The notes: generated by a model from the sequence alone, not told the origin. Shown: positions 8,065-17,191, numbered from the stretch's first letter. The stretch is DNA of 64,000 nucleotides from Paenibacillus sp. FSL R5-0341 (GCF_037975235.1 NZ_CP150241.1:2170001-2234000), one strand, 5' to 3'. Program-made: numbers and translations.

Positions 8065-8798
8065 GAGAGCCGGTAAGGGGCAATACAGGATTCTGGAATT
8101 CGCTGCGTCAGGGAGGGGTTCCTTCCGCCATCGCTTCCATTATGGGAGCCCCTACGGCGCAACACATGGCGTTTATCCGCTCAATGATGAGAGAACAGCG
8201 CCGACCTGAGGTACTGCATACGCCTCTAAATGAGCTGGACGCTGTTGTATTTGATCTGGAAACGACGGGTTTCTCTCCCCAGCATGGGGATGAGATTATC
8301 TCATTTGGTGCGGTCCGTATACATGGTGGTGTGGTGCTGGAAGGAGAACAGTTCTATACGGTGGTGCAGTCCAAGACTGCGGTTCCGGAACATATTACTG
8401 AACTGACGGGCATCACACAGCAGATGACGCTGGACGCACCGACTTTGCTGGAGGGGCTGCATGATTTCATGTCTTTTGTAGGTGGAAATGTTCTGATTGC
8501 GCACGCAAGTGCGCATGACCGAGCTTTTCTGAATGCAGCTCTGTGGCGGACTTCCAAGGTAAGGTTGACGCATCGTTTAATCGATACGATGATGTTGGCC
8601 CGCTGGCTTGAACCAAGCAGGCCGGGGTACGGTCTGGATGAATTGCTGGAATCCAGAGGTATTCCAATCTATGGACGTCACCATGCGCTGGAAGATTCGA
8701 AAATGACTGCACAGTTATGGTCCTGCTACCTGGAGGACATGACTCGTAAAAATGTGGAGACCTTGGGGGATCTGTATACCCAGTTAAGTCACGCATAA
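8061..8798 (+). CDS. DnaQ-like 3'-5' exonuclease (DEDDh)
   Basis: A 245-residue protein with an exonuclease fold resembling the epsilon/PolC proofreading domain. ExoI is FDLETTGF (Asp65, Glu67), ExoII lies in LIAHASAHDRAFLN, and ExoIII is HHALEDSK with the family His and Asp, so the DEDDh set looks complete. The first 55 residues are a helical extension ahead of the catalytic core. It starts at ATG 8061, overlapping the DUF294 stop by four bases, so the two are translationally coupled. Its 3' end overlaps the convergent JAMM gene by 15 bp. The substrate is unknown; it could act on RNA or DNA. Confidence 0.88.
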   Translation: MREPVRGNTGFWNSLRQGGVPSAIASIMGAPTAQHMAFIRSMMREQRRPEVLHTPLNELDAVVFDLETTGFSPQHGDEIISFGAVRIHGGVVLEGEQFYTVVQSKTAVPEHITELTGITQQMTLDAPTLLEGLHDFMSFVGGNVLIAHASAHDRAFLNAALWRTSKVRLTHRLIDTMMLARWLEPSRPGYGLDELLESRGIPIYGRHHALEDSKMTAQLWSCYLEDMTRKNVETLGDLYTQLSHA

Positions 8799-9275
8799 TG
8801 GAACGGGAAGCAGATTGTACGAAGGGACAATATGGTGTGACTGATCTTGTTGTACCTTCGAGGATTCAATCTGATAACCGTTCAGATGCATGTGAGATCG
8901 TAATCCGACTGTAAGGTCAGGTGAGCCGATGAGGTACATCTGGAGTAAACCGGCGAAGGCCGGAAGCGCTTGGATGTCCTCTACGGATGGAACGGGCCTT
9001 GTATGCGGATGAGAATGGAAGATGCCAATGAGCTTAGGTTCGGAGAATACGCACCGAATCCATTCGGCATCGTCCAACGCAAAATGGTGCAGCGGGTCAG
9101 GTGCTACGTTACGAATGGGCTGAAACCGACTGATTCGTATGCCGCCCGCTGCGGTTTCACCCAGCAAAACCCCGCAGGCTTCTTGCGGCAGCGAAAGGAA
9201 CATGTGCTTTGACATCTCTTTTTCTACGGAAGAAGGGATGTAGAAGACGTTTTGCTGCCCGTGAAGTGCTGCCAT
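8784..9275 (-). CDS. JAMM/MPN+ metallopeptidase (M67 family)
   Basis: A 163-residue protein with a complete JAMM zinc motif: Glu32 in PQEACGVLLG, then HSHPHTRPVPSVED giving His87-x-His89-x7-Ser97-x2-Asp100. Bacterial stand-alone JAMM proteins cleave isopeptide or C-terminal peptide bonds, for example in sulfur-carrier proteins, but no ThiS/MoaD-like partner is adjacent. The start ATG at 9275 lies eight bases after GAGGGGTGA. It is convergent with, and overlaps, the exonuclease gene. Confidence 0.85.
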   Translation of the reverse strand: MAALHGQQNVFYIPSSVEKEMSKHMFLSLPQEACGVLLGETAAGGIRISRFQPIRNVAPDPLHHFALDDAEWIRCVFSEPKLIGIFHSHPHTRPVPSVEDIQALPAFAGLLQMYLIGSPDLTVGLRSHMHLNGYQIESSKVQQDQSHHIVPSYNLLPVPLCVT

Positions 9276-9297
9276 TTGTATTCACCCCTCTCTCTTT

Positions 9298-9326
9298 GGC
9301 TCCTGCTTAGGCAGGAGTCCTTTTTC
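9298..9326 (+). terminator. Plus-strand terminator beyond the JAMM gene
   Basis: GGCTCCTGC-TTAG-GCAGGAGTCC is followed by TTTTT on the plus strand only. The nearest plus-strand gene upstream is the exonuclease, 500 bp away across the antisense JAMM gene. Confidence 0.7.
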
Positions 9327-9348
9327 ATTTTATTTTGTGTGCTCCGGA

Positions 9349-9378
9349 TTGTAAAATTTTAAAGGAAAAGGGTACAAT
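9349..9378 (+). promoter_or_regulatory. Predicted promoter of the tlpA-like gene
   Basis: TTGTAA at 9349-9354 and TACAAT at 9373-9378 are spaced by 18 bases, about 115 bases upstream of the start codon. Confidence 0.45.
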
Positions 9379-9493
9379 ATTAAAGAGAACAGTTGAGAAT
9401 CATGTTTTAATGAACTGTCATAGAGCGTGATCAACATTTAGCATGCACAGAAATTATGGTTTTAGTTCTAATTATATAAAAGGGTGGCGGGTT

Positions 9494-10045
9494 ATGAAAC
9501 GAAACAAATACATACTCCTCGGTGTTATATTGCTTGTTAGCATTACCATGGCACGGAATACAGAGGTTGGAATTTCCACTGTATTTAAGCAGGATGAACC
9601 TGTACCTACAGAGACGGGACCACGTGCGGGTCTTCTGGCACCTGCTTTTTCTCTGACAGCAATGGATGGGAAAACGTACAGTGCAGGTGGCGCCAAAGAT
9701 AAGGCCACGTTCGTCAGCTTCTGGGCATCCTGGTGTGAGCCATGTAAGCAGGAAGCTCCGGAACTGAATAGAATGGCTGCGAAATACAAGGATAAGCTTG
9801 ATCTGTATGGCGTTAATGTAACATCTTACGATAAACTGAAGGATGCCAAAGCTTTTGTGGATGAGTACCAACTGACGTTCCCTGTTCCCTTGGACGAAAA
9901 GGGGACTGTGTATGCTCAATACAACGGAGTGGCTTTTCCAACGAATGTTCTAATTGACTCCAGAGGGGTTATTCAGGAGATAATCTTGGGTATTTTGCCT
10001 GAAAAAGAGTTGGAACGTAAGATTAAAGAGCTTGTCGCAAACTAA
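9494..10045 (+). CDS. TlpA/ResA-like membrane-anchored thioredoxin
   Basis: A 183-residue thiol-disulfide oxidoreductase with one N-terminal membrane anchor (residues 6-20) and an extracytoplasmic thioredoxin domain. The active site is ASWCEPCKQ (Cys81, Cys84), preceded by the AlkC/TSA-type start PAFSLTAMDGK and followed by the cis-proline region VAFPTNVLID. ResA-type proteins reduce apocytochrome c or spore-envelope proteins, but no ccs or res genes are nearby, so the partner is open. The ATG at 9494 is preferred to an in-frame upstream ATG at 9443 because it starts a normal membrane anchor. Confidence 0.88.
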   Translation: MKRNKYILLGVILLVSITMARNTEVGISTVFKQDEPVPTETGPRAGLLAPAFSLTAMDGKTYSAGGAKDKATFVSFWASWCEPCKQEAPELNRMAAKYKDKLDLYGVNVTSYDKLKDAKAFVDEYQLTFPVPLDEKGTVYAQYNGVAFPTNVLIDSRGVIQEIILGILPEKELERKIKELVAN

Positions 10046-10054
10046 TTTTCACTT

Positions 10055-10108
10055 AAAAAAAGGAGCCTCCGTTACCCATGATTCATGGATACAGAGGCTT
10101 CCTTTTAT
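10055..10108. terminator. Bidirectional terminator between tlpA-like gene and cimA
   Basis: AGGAGCCTC (from 10061) pairs with GAGGCTTCC (to 10102). An A run before it and a T run after it serve both convergent genes. Confidence 0.7.
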
Positions 10109-10125
10109 TTTCCGGGAAATAAGCT

Positions 10126-11745
10126 TTAGTGGTTGCTTAACCCGTGAGCAGGAACAGGGAGTGTACCCGGCTCATCCTGCAATTTTTCTTGAAGTAACGC
10201 ATAGCGGAAACTGTGCACGAGAGCTTCCCAACTTGCTTCAATCACGTTCTCGGATACACCAACAGTATTCCATGTGTTCTCTGTATTTTTGGATTCGATC
10301 AATACACGAACTTTGGCAGCTGTGGCATCCTTCTCATCCAATACACGGACTTTATAGTCAGAGAGATGCATGTTGGCAAGTGAAGGGAAGTATTGCACCA
10401 GCGCTTTCCGAAGCGCGTTATCGAGTGCATTCACCGGACCGTTTCCTTCAGCAGCGGTATAGACACTTGTTCCAGCCACATTAAGTTTGACAAAAGCTTC
10501 AGAAACAACGGATTTGCCTGCCGTTTTCTCCACAAGCATTTTGAATGATTCGAAAGTAAACAATTCTTTCATGTCACCGTTCGCTTCACGAATTAACAAT
10601 TCGAGCGATGCATCTGCACCTTCGAACTGGTAACCCTGATGCTCCAGATCTTTGATTTTCTCAATAATCTGACGTGAATTGGCACTGCTTGGATCAAACT
10701 CAAGACCCAATTCCTGTGCTTTGGACACGATGTTACTTTGTCCAGCAAGTTCCGAAACCAGCACACGCTGTTTGTTACCGACCAGTTCAGGCACAATATG
10801 TTCGTAGGTACGTGAATCCCGCAAGATAGCAGAGACGTGAATACCACCTTTGTGAGCAAAAGCAGCATTACCGACATAAGGCTGATTAATCGGCATATTT
10901 ACATTGGCAATCTCGCTGACATAACGGGCCACATTCGTAAGTTGTCTCATGGAATCTTCCGTAACACATTCATAGCCAAGCTTCAGTTGCAGGTTCGGAA
11001 TAATGGAAGCCAGATTGGCATTGCCGCAACGCTCTCCATAACCGTTCATCGTTCCTTGAACCTGACGAGCTCCGGCTTGTACAGCGCTGAGTGTATTAGC
11101 TACAGCCAGTTCACAATCATTGTGTGTATGAATGCCGAGCTGTGCATGAGGAAGGCTTCTGTGCAGTGTAGATACGATCTCGTGCACCTCGTTCGGCATC
11201 GTTCCGCCATTGGTATCACACATGACTAGCCAGTCCGCTCCAGCCTCATGAGCCTTGGTCAAGACAGCTTGAGCATACTCGGGATTATGTTTGAATCCGT
11301 CAAAGAAGTGTTCAGCATCGAAGATCACCTCCATACCATTCTGTTTCAGATAGGCGATGGAATCATAGATCATGGATAAGTTTTCTTCGAGTGTGGTCTG
11401 CAAAGCCGTATGCACATGGAAGTCCCATGATTTACCGACCAGGGTGGCAGCCTGCGCGCCCGATTCGATCATGCGCTTCAGGTTGGCGTCTTCACTAGCG
11501 ATGCTGCCTTTACGGCGTGTACTACCAAAAGCAACGACCTTTGCGTTCAGGTTTAATTCCTTGACTCTTTTGAAAAACTCAATGTCCTTGGTATTGCTGC
11601 CTGGAATTCCGCCTTCAATATAATGGACACCCAGGTCATCAAGCTTCTTGGCAATTTTGAGTTTGTCGTCTGCCGATAAGCTGACACCCTCCCCTTGTGT
11701 GCCGTCACGTAAAGTCGTATCGAAGATGGAAATGGCCTTTGACAT
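10126..11745 (-). CDS. cimA: (R)-citramalate synthase
   Basis: Condenses pyruvate with acetyl-CoA to (R)-citramalate, the threonine-independent route to 2-oxobutyrate and isoleucine. At 539 residues, the DRE-TIM barrel starts FDTTLRDGTQGEG (metal and substrate binding), with GIHTHNDCELAVANT for the metal histidines, and a C-terminal LeuA allosteric domain from about residue 385. The presence of GSTRRKG and the longer barrel fit CimA rather than 2-isopropylmalate synthase. The start ATG at 11745 follows AAGGAGGATCTTC. No T-box antiterminator signature was seen in the leader. Confidence 0.93.
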   Translation of the reverse strand: MSKAISIFDTTLRDGTQGEGVSLSADDKLKIAKKLDDLGVHYIEGGIPGSNTKDIEFFKRVKELNLNAKVVAFGSTRRKGSIASEDANLKRMIESGAQAATLVGKSWDFHVHTALQTTLEENLSMIYDSIAYLKQNGMEVIFDAEHFFDGFKHNPEYAQAVLTKAHEAGADWLVMCDTNGGTMPNEVHEIVSTLHRSLPHAQLGIHTHNDCELAVANTLSAVQAGARQVQGTMNGYGERCGNANLASIIPNLQLKLGYECVTEDSMRQLTNVARYVSEIANVNMPINQPYVGNAAFAHKGGIHVSAILRDSRTYEHIVPELVGNKQRVLVSELAGQSNIVSKAQELGLEFDPSSANSRQIIEKIKDLEHQGYQFEGADASLELLIREANGDMKELFTFESFKMLVEKTAGKSVVSEAFVKLNVAGTSVYTAAEGNGPVNALDNALRKALVQYFPSLANMHLSDYKVRVLDEKDATAAKVRVLIESKNTENTWNTVGVSENVIEASWEALVHSFRYALLQEKLQDEPGTLPVPAHGLSNH

Positions 11746-12199
11746 GAAGATCCTCCTTTGAGATAAAGCGCTTTTTTAAAAGTTTGGATTGTAAGTTGGG
11801 AAAAGCTGTTAAGTACGTTAATGGACGAATCCTTCGATTCGGCAACGCTACACTGTGTTAAACTCAATGCGCTGATTTGTCCTAAAGTCGTCAATTTGTA
11901 TAATTAATTATTATAGCACCATTATAGCCAAATGCTACATAGAATTCGCAGTATCATGTAACAATTAACGGATTTTAGAGAAAAAAGAAGGATGTTAATC
12001 ATAATCCGGATGTATGTTATAATCTATTATTGAGTTTTAATTGGAATATATGGAAGAAAAGGAGGGTTGATTATTCGATCTTTAATCAATTTTCGCAGAA
12101 AATAAAAGCCCGTGACTGAATTTACATAACGGGTTTGATATACTATAGAAGAAAGCGAATTACGTTTCATTAATTAGTGTGCATGAAAGGGCGGGGTTC
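11746..12199. other. Intergenic region between divergent cimA and dinB
   Basis: This 454-bp stretch holds no convincing gene. On the minus strand, TATAAT-like hexamers near 11911-11930 may serve cimA. On the plus strand, TATAAT at 12018-12023 and TATACT at 12139-12144 may serve dinB. Between them lie AAGGAGG at about 12059-12065 next to a 12-codon TTG-initiated reading frame, and an inverted repeat CCCGT...ACGGG at about 12109-12133. A degenerate LexA-like sequence GAATTACGTTTC sits at 12157-12168 (two mismatches to GAAC-N4-GTTC). Confidence 0.4.
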
Positions 12200-13504
12200 A
12201 TGATGTCTTCAGAGGGCAATCCTCCAGCGAATGTGGATCAATATTACCCTACTGCCGGACGGGTGATTCTGCATGTGGATATGAATGCTTTCTACTGCTC
12301 TGTACATGAAGCGGAGGAACCGGATCTATATAGAGGAAAAGCAACAGCCGTTGCGGGCAGCAGTGAACTGCGCAAGGGTGTAATCGTCACCTGCTCATAT
12401 ACCGCCCGTAACCGAGGGATCTCAACAGGTATGGTTGTAAACCAAGCCATGAAGAAGTGCCCTGATCTCATTGTGATTCGTCCTGATTTTCATTTATATC
12501 GCAAATATTCAAGAAACTTCATGCAAATTGCGTATAGTTATACCCCTCTACTTGAGGCGACGTCCATTGATGAGTGCTATCTTGATATTACAGGTTCGAG
12601 GCAATTCGGGAATCCAATGGAGATTGCGGAGAGCATTCAGCGTAGAATCAAGGATGAGTTGGGGCTTCCTTGTTCCATTGGCATTGCACCCAACAAGTTA
12701 TTGGCGAAAATGGCTTCAGATCTGAAAAAACCGAACGGTATCTCCATTTTACGGATGAGGGATGTACCTCGGATTCTTTGGCACAGGCCATGTAACGAAA
12801 TGTTTGGCATTGGTAAAAAGACGGCTGAAAAGCTGAAAAAATTGGGCATTGAAACGATTGGTCAATTGGCCAAATCGGATGAAAACATGTTGACCGAACT
12901 ATTCGGAGTCAATGGAGCGTGGCTCAAAAATTCTGCGAATGGCATTAACCATTCTCCGGTTCACGCTGAACGGGAAGCCAATAAATCCATTGGGCATACG
13001 ACTACTTTACCGGCGGATGTATCAGATGTGAATGATATTCATCGGGTTTTCCTCAATATAAGTGACCAGGTAGCCAGAAGATTGCGCAAGCACGAAATGT
13101 TTAGCCAGGGTATTCAGATTACGATTCGGACACCGGATATGAAGACGATCACCCGATCACGTTTGATGGAAGTACCAACGGAGGATGCATCGGTCATCTA
13201 TCGTGAAGCCTGTCAATTATTTGCGAAGCATTGGGGTAGTGGAAAGCCCGTCCGTATGCTGGGTGTGACACTCCAAAACCTGATTCCAAGAGAAGAGTCC
13301 GCTGTGCAGATGGACTTGTTCGAATATGAGCAGAAGCCCAAGAAGGACAATCTGATTCGCATTATGGATCAGTTACGTGATAAATTTGGTGAGAATGCTG
13401 TTGTGACCGCAGGCATGCTTGGAGATGATCCTTCCGTGCTGCTTCGCAATCATAAAGTGCGGGGCACTTCCCTGCAAAAAGATAACTTGCAAAGTCTTGA
13501 TTAA
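12200..13504 (+). CDS. dinB: DNA polymerase IV (Y-family, translesion)
   Basis: A low-fidelity translesion polymerase of 434 residues. Catalytic carboxylates are Asp27 in LHVDMNAFYCS and Asp124-Glu125 in SIDECYLDI; the helix-hairpin-helix reads MFGIGKKTAEKLKKLG. Near the C terminus QMDLFEYE is a good beta-clamp binding motif. The start is placed at ATG 12200 (or 12203) after GGGCGGGG; an in-frame GTG at 12179 is possible. A LexA-like box upstream is only partial, so SOS control is uncertain. Confidence 0.93.
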   Translation: MMSSEGNPPANVDQYYPTAGRVILHVDMNAFYCSVHEAEEPDLYRGKATAVAGSSELRKGVIVTCSYTARNRGISTGMVVNQAMKKCPDLIVIRPDFHLYRKYSRNFMQIAYSYTPLLEATSIDECYLDITGSRQFGNPMEIAESIQRRIKDELGLPCSIGIAPNKLLAKMASDLKKPNGISILRMRDVPRILWHRPCNEMFGIGKKTAEKLKKLGIETIGQLAKSDENMLTELFGVNGAWLKNSANGINHSPVHAEREANKSIGHTTTLPADVSDVNDIHRVFLNISDQVARRLRKHEMFSQGIQITIRTPDMKTITRSRLMEVPTEDASVIYREACQLFAKHWGSGKPVRMLGVTLQNLIPREESAVQMDLFEYEQKPKKDNLIRIMDQLRDKFGENAVVTAGMLGDDPSVLLRNHKVRGTSLQKDNLQSLD

Positions 13505-13621
13505 ATAAGGGATAATAGAGACTTGTGGTTGGAAAATGATTTGTAATTATTCTTACTTTGTATTAATATGTTTCTAGATAAAAACACTGTACGTTTCGAA
13601 TTTTAGGAGGAGAGAATGTAA

Positions 13622-13864
<243 letters not shown>

Positions 13865-13884
13865 TTATTCTCCTATGAACACAG

Positions 13885-13927
13885 AGCACTTTCTTTTGTC
13901 TTAACGACAAGGGAGGGTGCTTTTTTT
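13885..13927 (+). terminator. Terminator of fer
   Basis: AGCACT...GTC-TTAA-GAC...GGGTGCT forms an interrupted stem, followed by seven T residues. Confidence 0.75.
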
Positions 13928-14082
13928 ATGACTCCATTAAACTGTAAACATATGATCTATGATCAAGGACGAACATTGTCGAAAACTCATTTTTTCACCG
14001 GGTACTGAAGTCCTATGGATTTAACGCCTGATTATGCCGATATATAATGATATACGTAAAAGGCGAAATAGTGGAGGATCGG

Positions 14083-15525
14083 ATGCAAAATACTCATCTA
14101 AGAACATATGTCAAGAAACATCCCGAAAACAAAATGGCTTGGTACTTGCTTGGAAAGGAGTACTTGGGCGAAGGGCAGGAGGCGAAAGCCAACTATTGTT
14201 TCCAGCAAGCGGGCGAGGTTTACGAAGCATTTGAACGTAGTAAAGCTCCAGCTGACATCTGGGTGGACTATCAGGAGAAACTGGTGGAGATGTCTGAGCA
14301 AAAGGAGAAAAAACAACGTAGACGCAAAATGTGGCTTACGTTGTTAATGCTGCTTGTGCTGGCAGGTCTGCCACCTGCGGACGCTCCGGGCTTCAGTCGT
14401 GAAGCAGCTGACGCACTGTCAGCAGCACTGGAATCCACAGATGACATGGCAGCGCCTGTAGAGGCGGATAAACAGACTGGGACTGCATCCATTGCGCCAA
14501 GTAATGTGTTCACCGCTGCGGCATTTGGTGGAGGCAACCATGGCGAGGCTGCGCTCGCAGCTGCCTGGTCCGGATCAGGTCCGAAAGTAGAGACTTCCGC
14601 TGTACTGGGTATGCAAACCTCGGATGACTGGTCTTTATGGAAGCGAAATATGCCTGTGAAATACATAGTACAAACCAATACAAGCGGGAAATTAACAGCA
14701 CAGAGTTATGATGCCAAGCAATGTAACTGTGAACCTCCTGAAGTCACGCCGAAAATCAAAAAGATGGCCTTGGCGTGGACCGCCAAGCAGGAAGCCGCTG
14801 CATCATTATCAAGTGCGATCGTTGCCTATCGCAAAAAAAATAACGCTTGGCCCAAGAGTGTAACGCAAATGGCCCAGCCATTTCCGAATAATATTCTGGG
14901 AGAAACTGCGCCAGGTATGACCGAGATGTTTCCGAAGCTGTTAGCTTTGCATCAAGGAAAAGCACAGGAAGGAAAAAGCGATTCGAGTGGTCAAGAGAAT
15001 GGTTCAACGACTTCGAATACGTCTCAAGGCAACAATGCCGCTTTTGCAGATACGCTGGGAGGTCATCCTTTTTTGCAGGAACCGCTTGAGATTGTCATTG
15101 ATAAGGATAAACACAAACTTGCATTAATCAGTGGGGATACCATTGTTCGTATGTATGATGTGGGACTTGGCGGTGATCGAACACCGGAGGGTTCATTTGT
15201 TATTACAGATAAAGTGGTCAATCCGAATGGACGCTCGAACGGGGAGTTCGGAAGCAGAGGTATGCAACTCTCGAATACGAATTATGCCATTCATGGAACC
15301 AACGAGCCAGACAGCATCGGACTGGATGAGTCCCTTGGATGTGTGAGAATGCGTACAGGAGATGTAGAAGAGTTATTCGCTCTCGCTCCGCAAGGCACTC
15401 CGGTACGCATTGGAGAAGATGTACTGCCAGATCTAACGCTTGTTCCAGAAGCGAAGCAACGTTATCAGCATACGCTTGTTCCTAAGCAGAATAATCCGAA
15501 CAAAACGTATCACTGGCTGAATTAA
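14083..15525 (+). CDS. Membrane-anchored L,D-transpeptidase (YkuD domain)
   Basis: A 480-residue peptidoglycan cross-linking or modifying enzyme. A cytoplasmic N terminus (residues 1-80; a helical repeat-like stretch around KMAWYLLGKEYLGEG) is followed by one transmembrane helix (84-98), a long low-complexity A/S/T region, and a C-terminal YkuD domain from about residue 335. The catalytic motif reads HGTNEPDSIG then SLGCVRM, giving the expected His, Ser and nucleophilic Cys. The ATG at 14083 is five bases after GGAGG; the earlier in-frame ATG at 14047 has no site. The cytoplasmic N terminus is unusual for the family and could sense or bind a partner. Confidence 0.88.
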   Translation: MQNTHLRTYVKKHPENKMAWYLLGKEYLGEGQEAKANYCFQQAGEVYEAFERSKAPADIWVDYQEKLVEMSEQKEKKQRRRKMWLTLLMLLVLAGLPPADAPGFSREAADALSAALESTDDMAAPVEADKQTGTASIAPSNVFTAAAFGGGNHGEAALAAAWSGSGPKVETSAVLGMQTSDDWSLWKRNMPVKYIVQTNTSGKLTAQSYDAKQCNCEPPEVTPKIKKMALAWTAKQEAAASLSSAIVAYRKKNNAWPKSVTQMAQPFPNNILGETAPGMTEMFPKLLALHQGKAQEGKSDSSGQENGSTTSNTSQGNNAAFADTLGGHPFLQEPLEIVIDKDKHKLALISGDTIVRMYDVGLGGDRTPEGSFVITDKVVNPNGRSNGEFGSRGMQLSNTNYAIHGTNEPDSIGLDESLGCVRMRTGDVEELFALAPQGTPVRIGEDVLPDLTLVPEAKQRYQHTLVPKQNNPNKTYHWLN

Positions 15526-15567
15526 TCTGCTGGATATGTAGAATCAGATGGAATCAGCCTGAATCAT

Positions 15568-15705
15568 CTACATGTTGGCAATAATGATAAGAGCACCAAT
15601 GATGATGATCAAGCCGCCTACACTGGCTGCTGTCCATGCAATGGCTTTGCGATTCACTTCTTCTTTCTTTTGCTGTAATGCAGGTGGTTTACGTTTGGGA
15701 GCCAT
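15568..15705 (-). CDS. Small single-pass membrane protein, 45 residues
   Basis: This short gene begins at ATG 15705, preceded by a strong AAGGAGGAATAACTC, and ends in TAG at 15568. The product starts MAPKRKPPALQQKKEEVNRK, a basic cytoplasmic part, then forms one hydrophobic helix (about residues 21-44, rich in Ile, Ala and Gly). No family is recognised. The topology predicts the N terminus inside. It is convergent with the L,D-transpeptidase gene and divergent from pyrD. The consensus ribosome binding site and clean basic-hydrophobic layout are the case for it being real. Confidence 0.7.
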   Translation of the reverse strand: MAPKRKPPALQQKKEEVNRKAIAWTAASVGGLIIIIGALIIIANM

Positions 15706-15959
15706 GAGTTATTCCTCCTTATTGGAATAGAACTGGTGTAGAGTAACCATGCTCTCATTGTAAAGAATTCAACTCGTCATTTCCAGTGGGCGGGTGGATT
15801 TCTTGTGAGCATTTTGCATCATTCGATTTGTGGTGTCTATGCGCAAACTACTTTCCTTTTTAATAAGAAACAGATAGACTTGTGTGTAGAGTGTTTTTTT
15901 ACATATGAAAAGACGGAAAACGGCTTTTTGGCGTACCGGACCAGAACGGAGTGAGTGAT

Positions 15960-17057
15960 TTGTTATACAGAAGTCTTGCTAAACCTTTGTTGTTCAAAAT
16001 GGACCCTGAGCAGGCCCATCATCTGATTATTGGCGGCCTTAGTGGCGTGGGCAGTATCCGTCCGGTTCCTTCCGGGCTGCGTGTGATGTACGGCGTTCGT
16101 GAAACGTCTGATCTGGCTGTTGACATGTTTGGGTGTCATTTCCCTACACCTGTCGGTCTGGCTGCGGGTCTGGACAAAAACGGACAGGCAGTAACGGGCT
16201 TTTCTTCCATTGGCTTTGGATTCATGGAAGTGGGAACGGTGACGCCACTTGCACAACCAGGTAACGATCAGCCACGGTTGTTCCGTTTACCTCCAGATGA
16301 GGCTTTGGTGAACCGGATGGGCTTCAACAATCTCGGTGCGGAAGCCATGGCTGTTGAGTTGGCGCGTCTTCAGGATCGTCGCATTCCAGTGGCTGTTAAC
16401 ATCGGCAAGAATAAGGCAACTTCTAATGAAGACGCTCACTTGGACTATTCGAAGTGCATTCAGGCGCTATATGATTATGCTGACCTGTTTGTAGTTAATA
16501 TCAGTTCACCAAATACACCGGATTTGCGTAATCTGCAACATGGGAATGAATTGAAGGAACTGCTCGCTGCGGTCATGAACGAGATGAACGTGCAGCATGC
16601 GCGAGCGGGTGGAGCGATCAAATCCGTGCTGGTGAAGATCGCACCGGATGTGAATGATCAGGAACTTGAATATATGGTTCGCACAATTGCAGACAGTGGT
16701 GTTGCAGGCATTATTGCTACGAATACAACCATCAGTCGCGCAGGACTTTCCCACCAACATGCGAAGGAAACGGGTGGTCTGAGCGGTAAACCTTTACGTG
16801 ACCGTTCAACGGAGATTATTCGCCAGATCTATCGCCAGACCGAAGGAAAACTTCCGATCATCGGTTCAGGTGGCATTTTCACAAGTGAGGATGCGTACGA
16901 GAAAATTAAAGCCGGAGCAAGCCTAGTCGAAATATACACAGCATTGATTTATGAAGGGCCTGAGGTGAATCGGCGCATTCATGCCGGACTGCGTGAGTTG
17001 CTGCGCAAGGACGGTTATGGTCATATCTCCGAAGCGGTTGGTGCGGAGCATCGTTAA
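15960..17057 (+). CDS. pyrD: Dihydroorotate dehydrogenase (quinone), class 2
   Basis: Oxidises dihydroorotate to orotate in pyrimidine synthesis, passing electrons to the quinone pool; peripheral on the membrane. The 365-residue length and the N-terminal helices before the barrel (LYRSLAKPLLFKMDPEQAHH) mark class 2. The active-site region is NISSPNTPDLR, with Ser as the base, and FMN-binding motifs GSGGIFT and NTT are present. The start is TTG at 15960, six bases after GGAGTG; GTG at 15951 is too close to that site. It is not in a pyr operon here, which is common for class 2 genes. Confidence 0.93.
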   Translation: MLYRSLAKPLLFKMDPEQAHHLIIGGLSGVGSIRPVPSGLRVMYGVRETSDLAVDMFGCHFPTPVGLAAGLDKNGQAVTGFSSIGFGFMEVGTVTPLAQPGNDQPRLFRLPPDEALVNRMGFNNLGAEAMAVELARLQDRRIPVAVNIGKNKATSNEDAHLDYSKCIQALYDYADLFVVNISSPNTPDLRNLQHGNELKELLAAVMNEMNVQHARAGGAIKSVLVKIAPDVNDQELEYMVRTIADSGVAGIIATNTTISRAGLSHQHAKETGGLSGKPLRDRSTEIIRQIYRQTEGKLPIIGSGGIFTSEDAYEKIKAGASLVEIYTALIYEGPEVNRRIHAGLRELLRKDGYGHISEAVGAEHR

Positions 17058-17191
17058 GAAGCAATGTGAATCCCCGGAATGAAAATATAGAAGCATGGAA
17101 GAGCGTAAAATGGTTCGGGACTCTTCCCCCCACCAAACATCATGTATAATGGAATAGAACAGGGGATGCTATAGAGACAGGAGGCATAAGC

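Noticed and set aside
11746..11930. T-box or attenuator leader for cimA
   Set aside because: No T-box sequence (AGGGTGG-type block) or terminator/antiterminator pair was found in the leader.
12157..12168. LexA box of dinB
   Set aside because: GAATTACGTTTC has two mismatches in the eight core positions; too weak to annotate as an operator.
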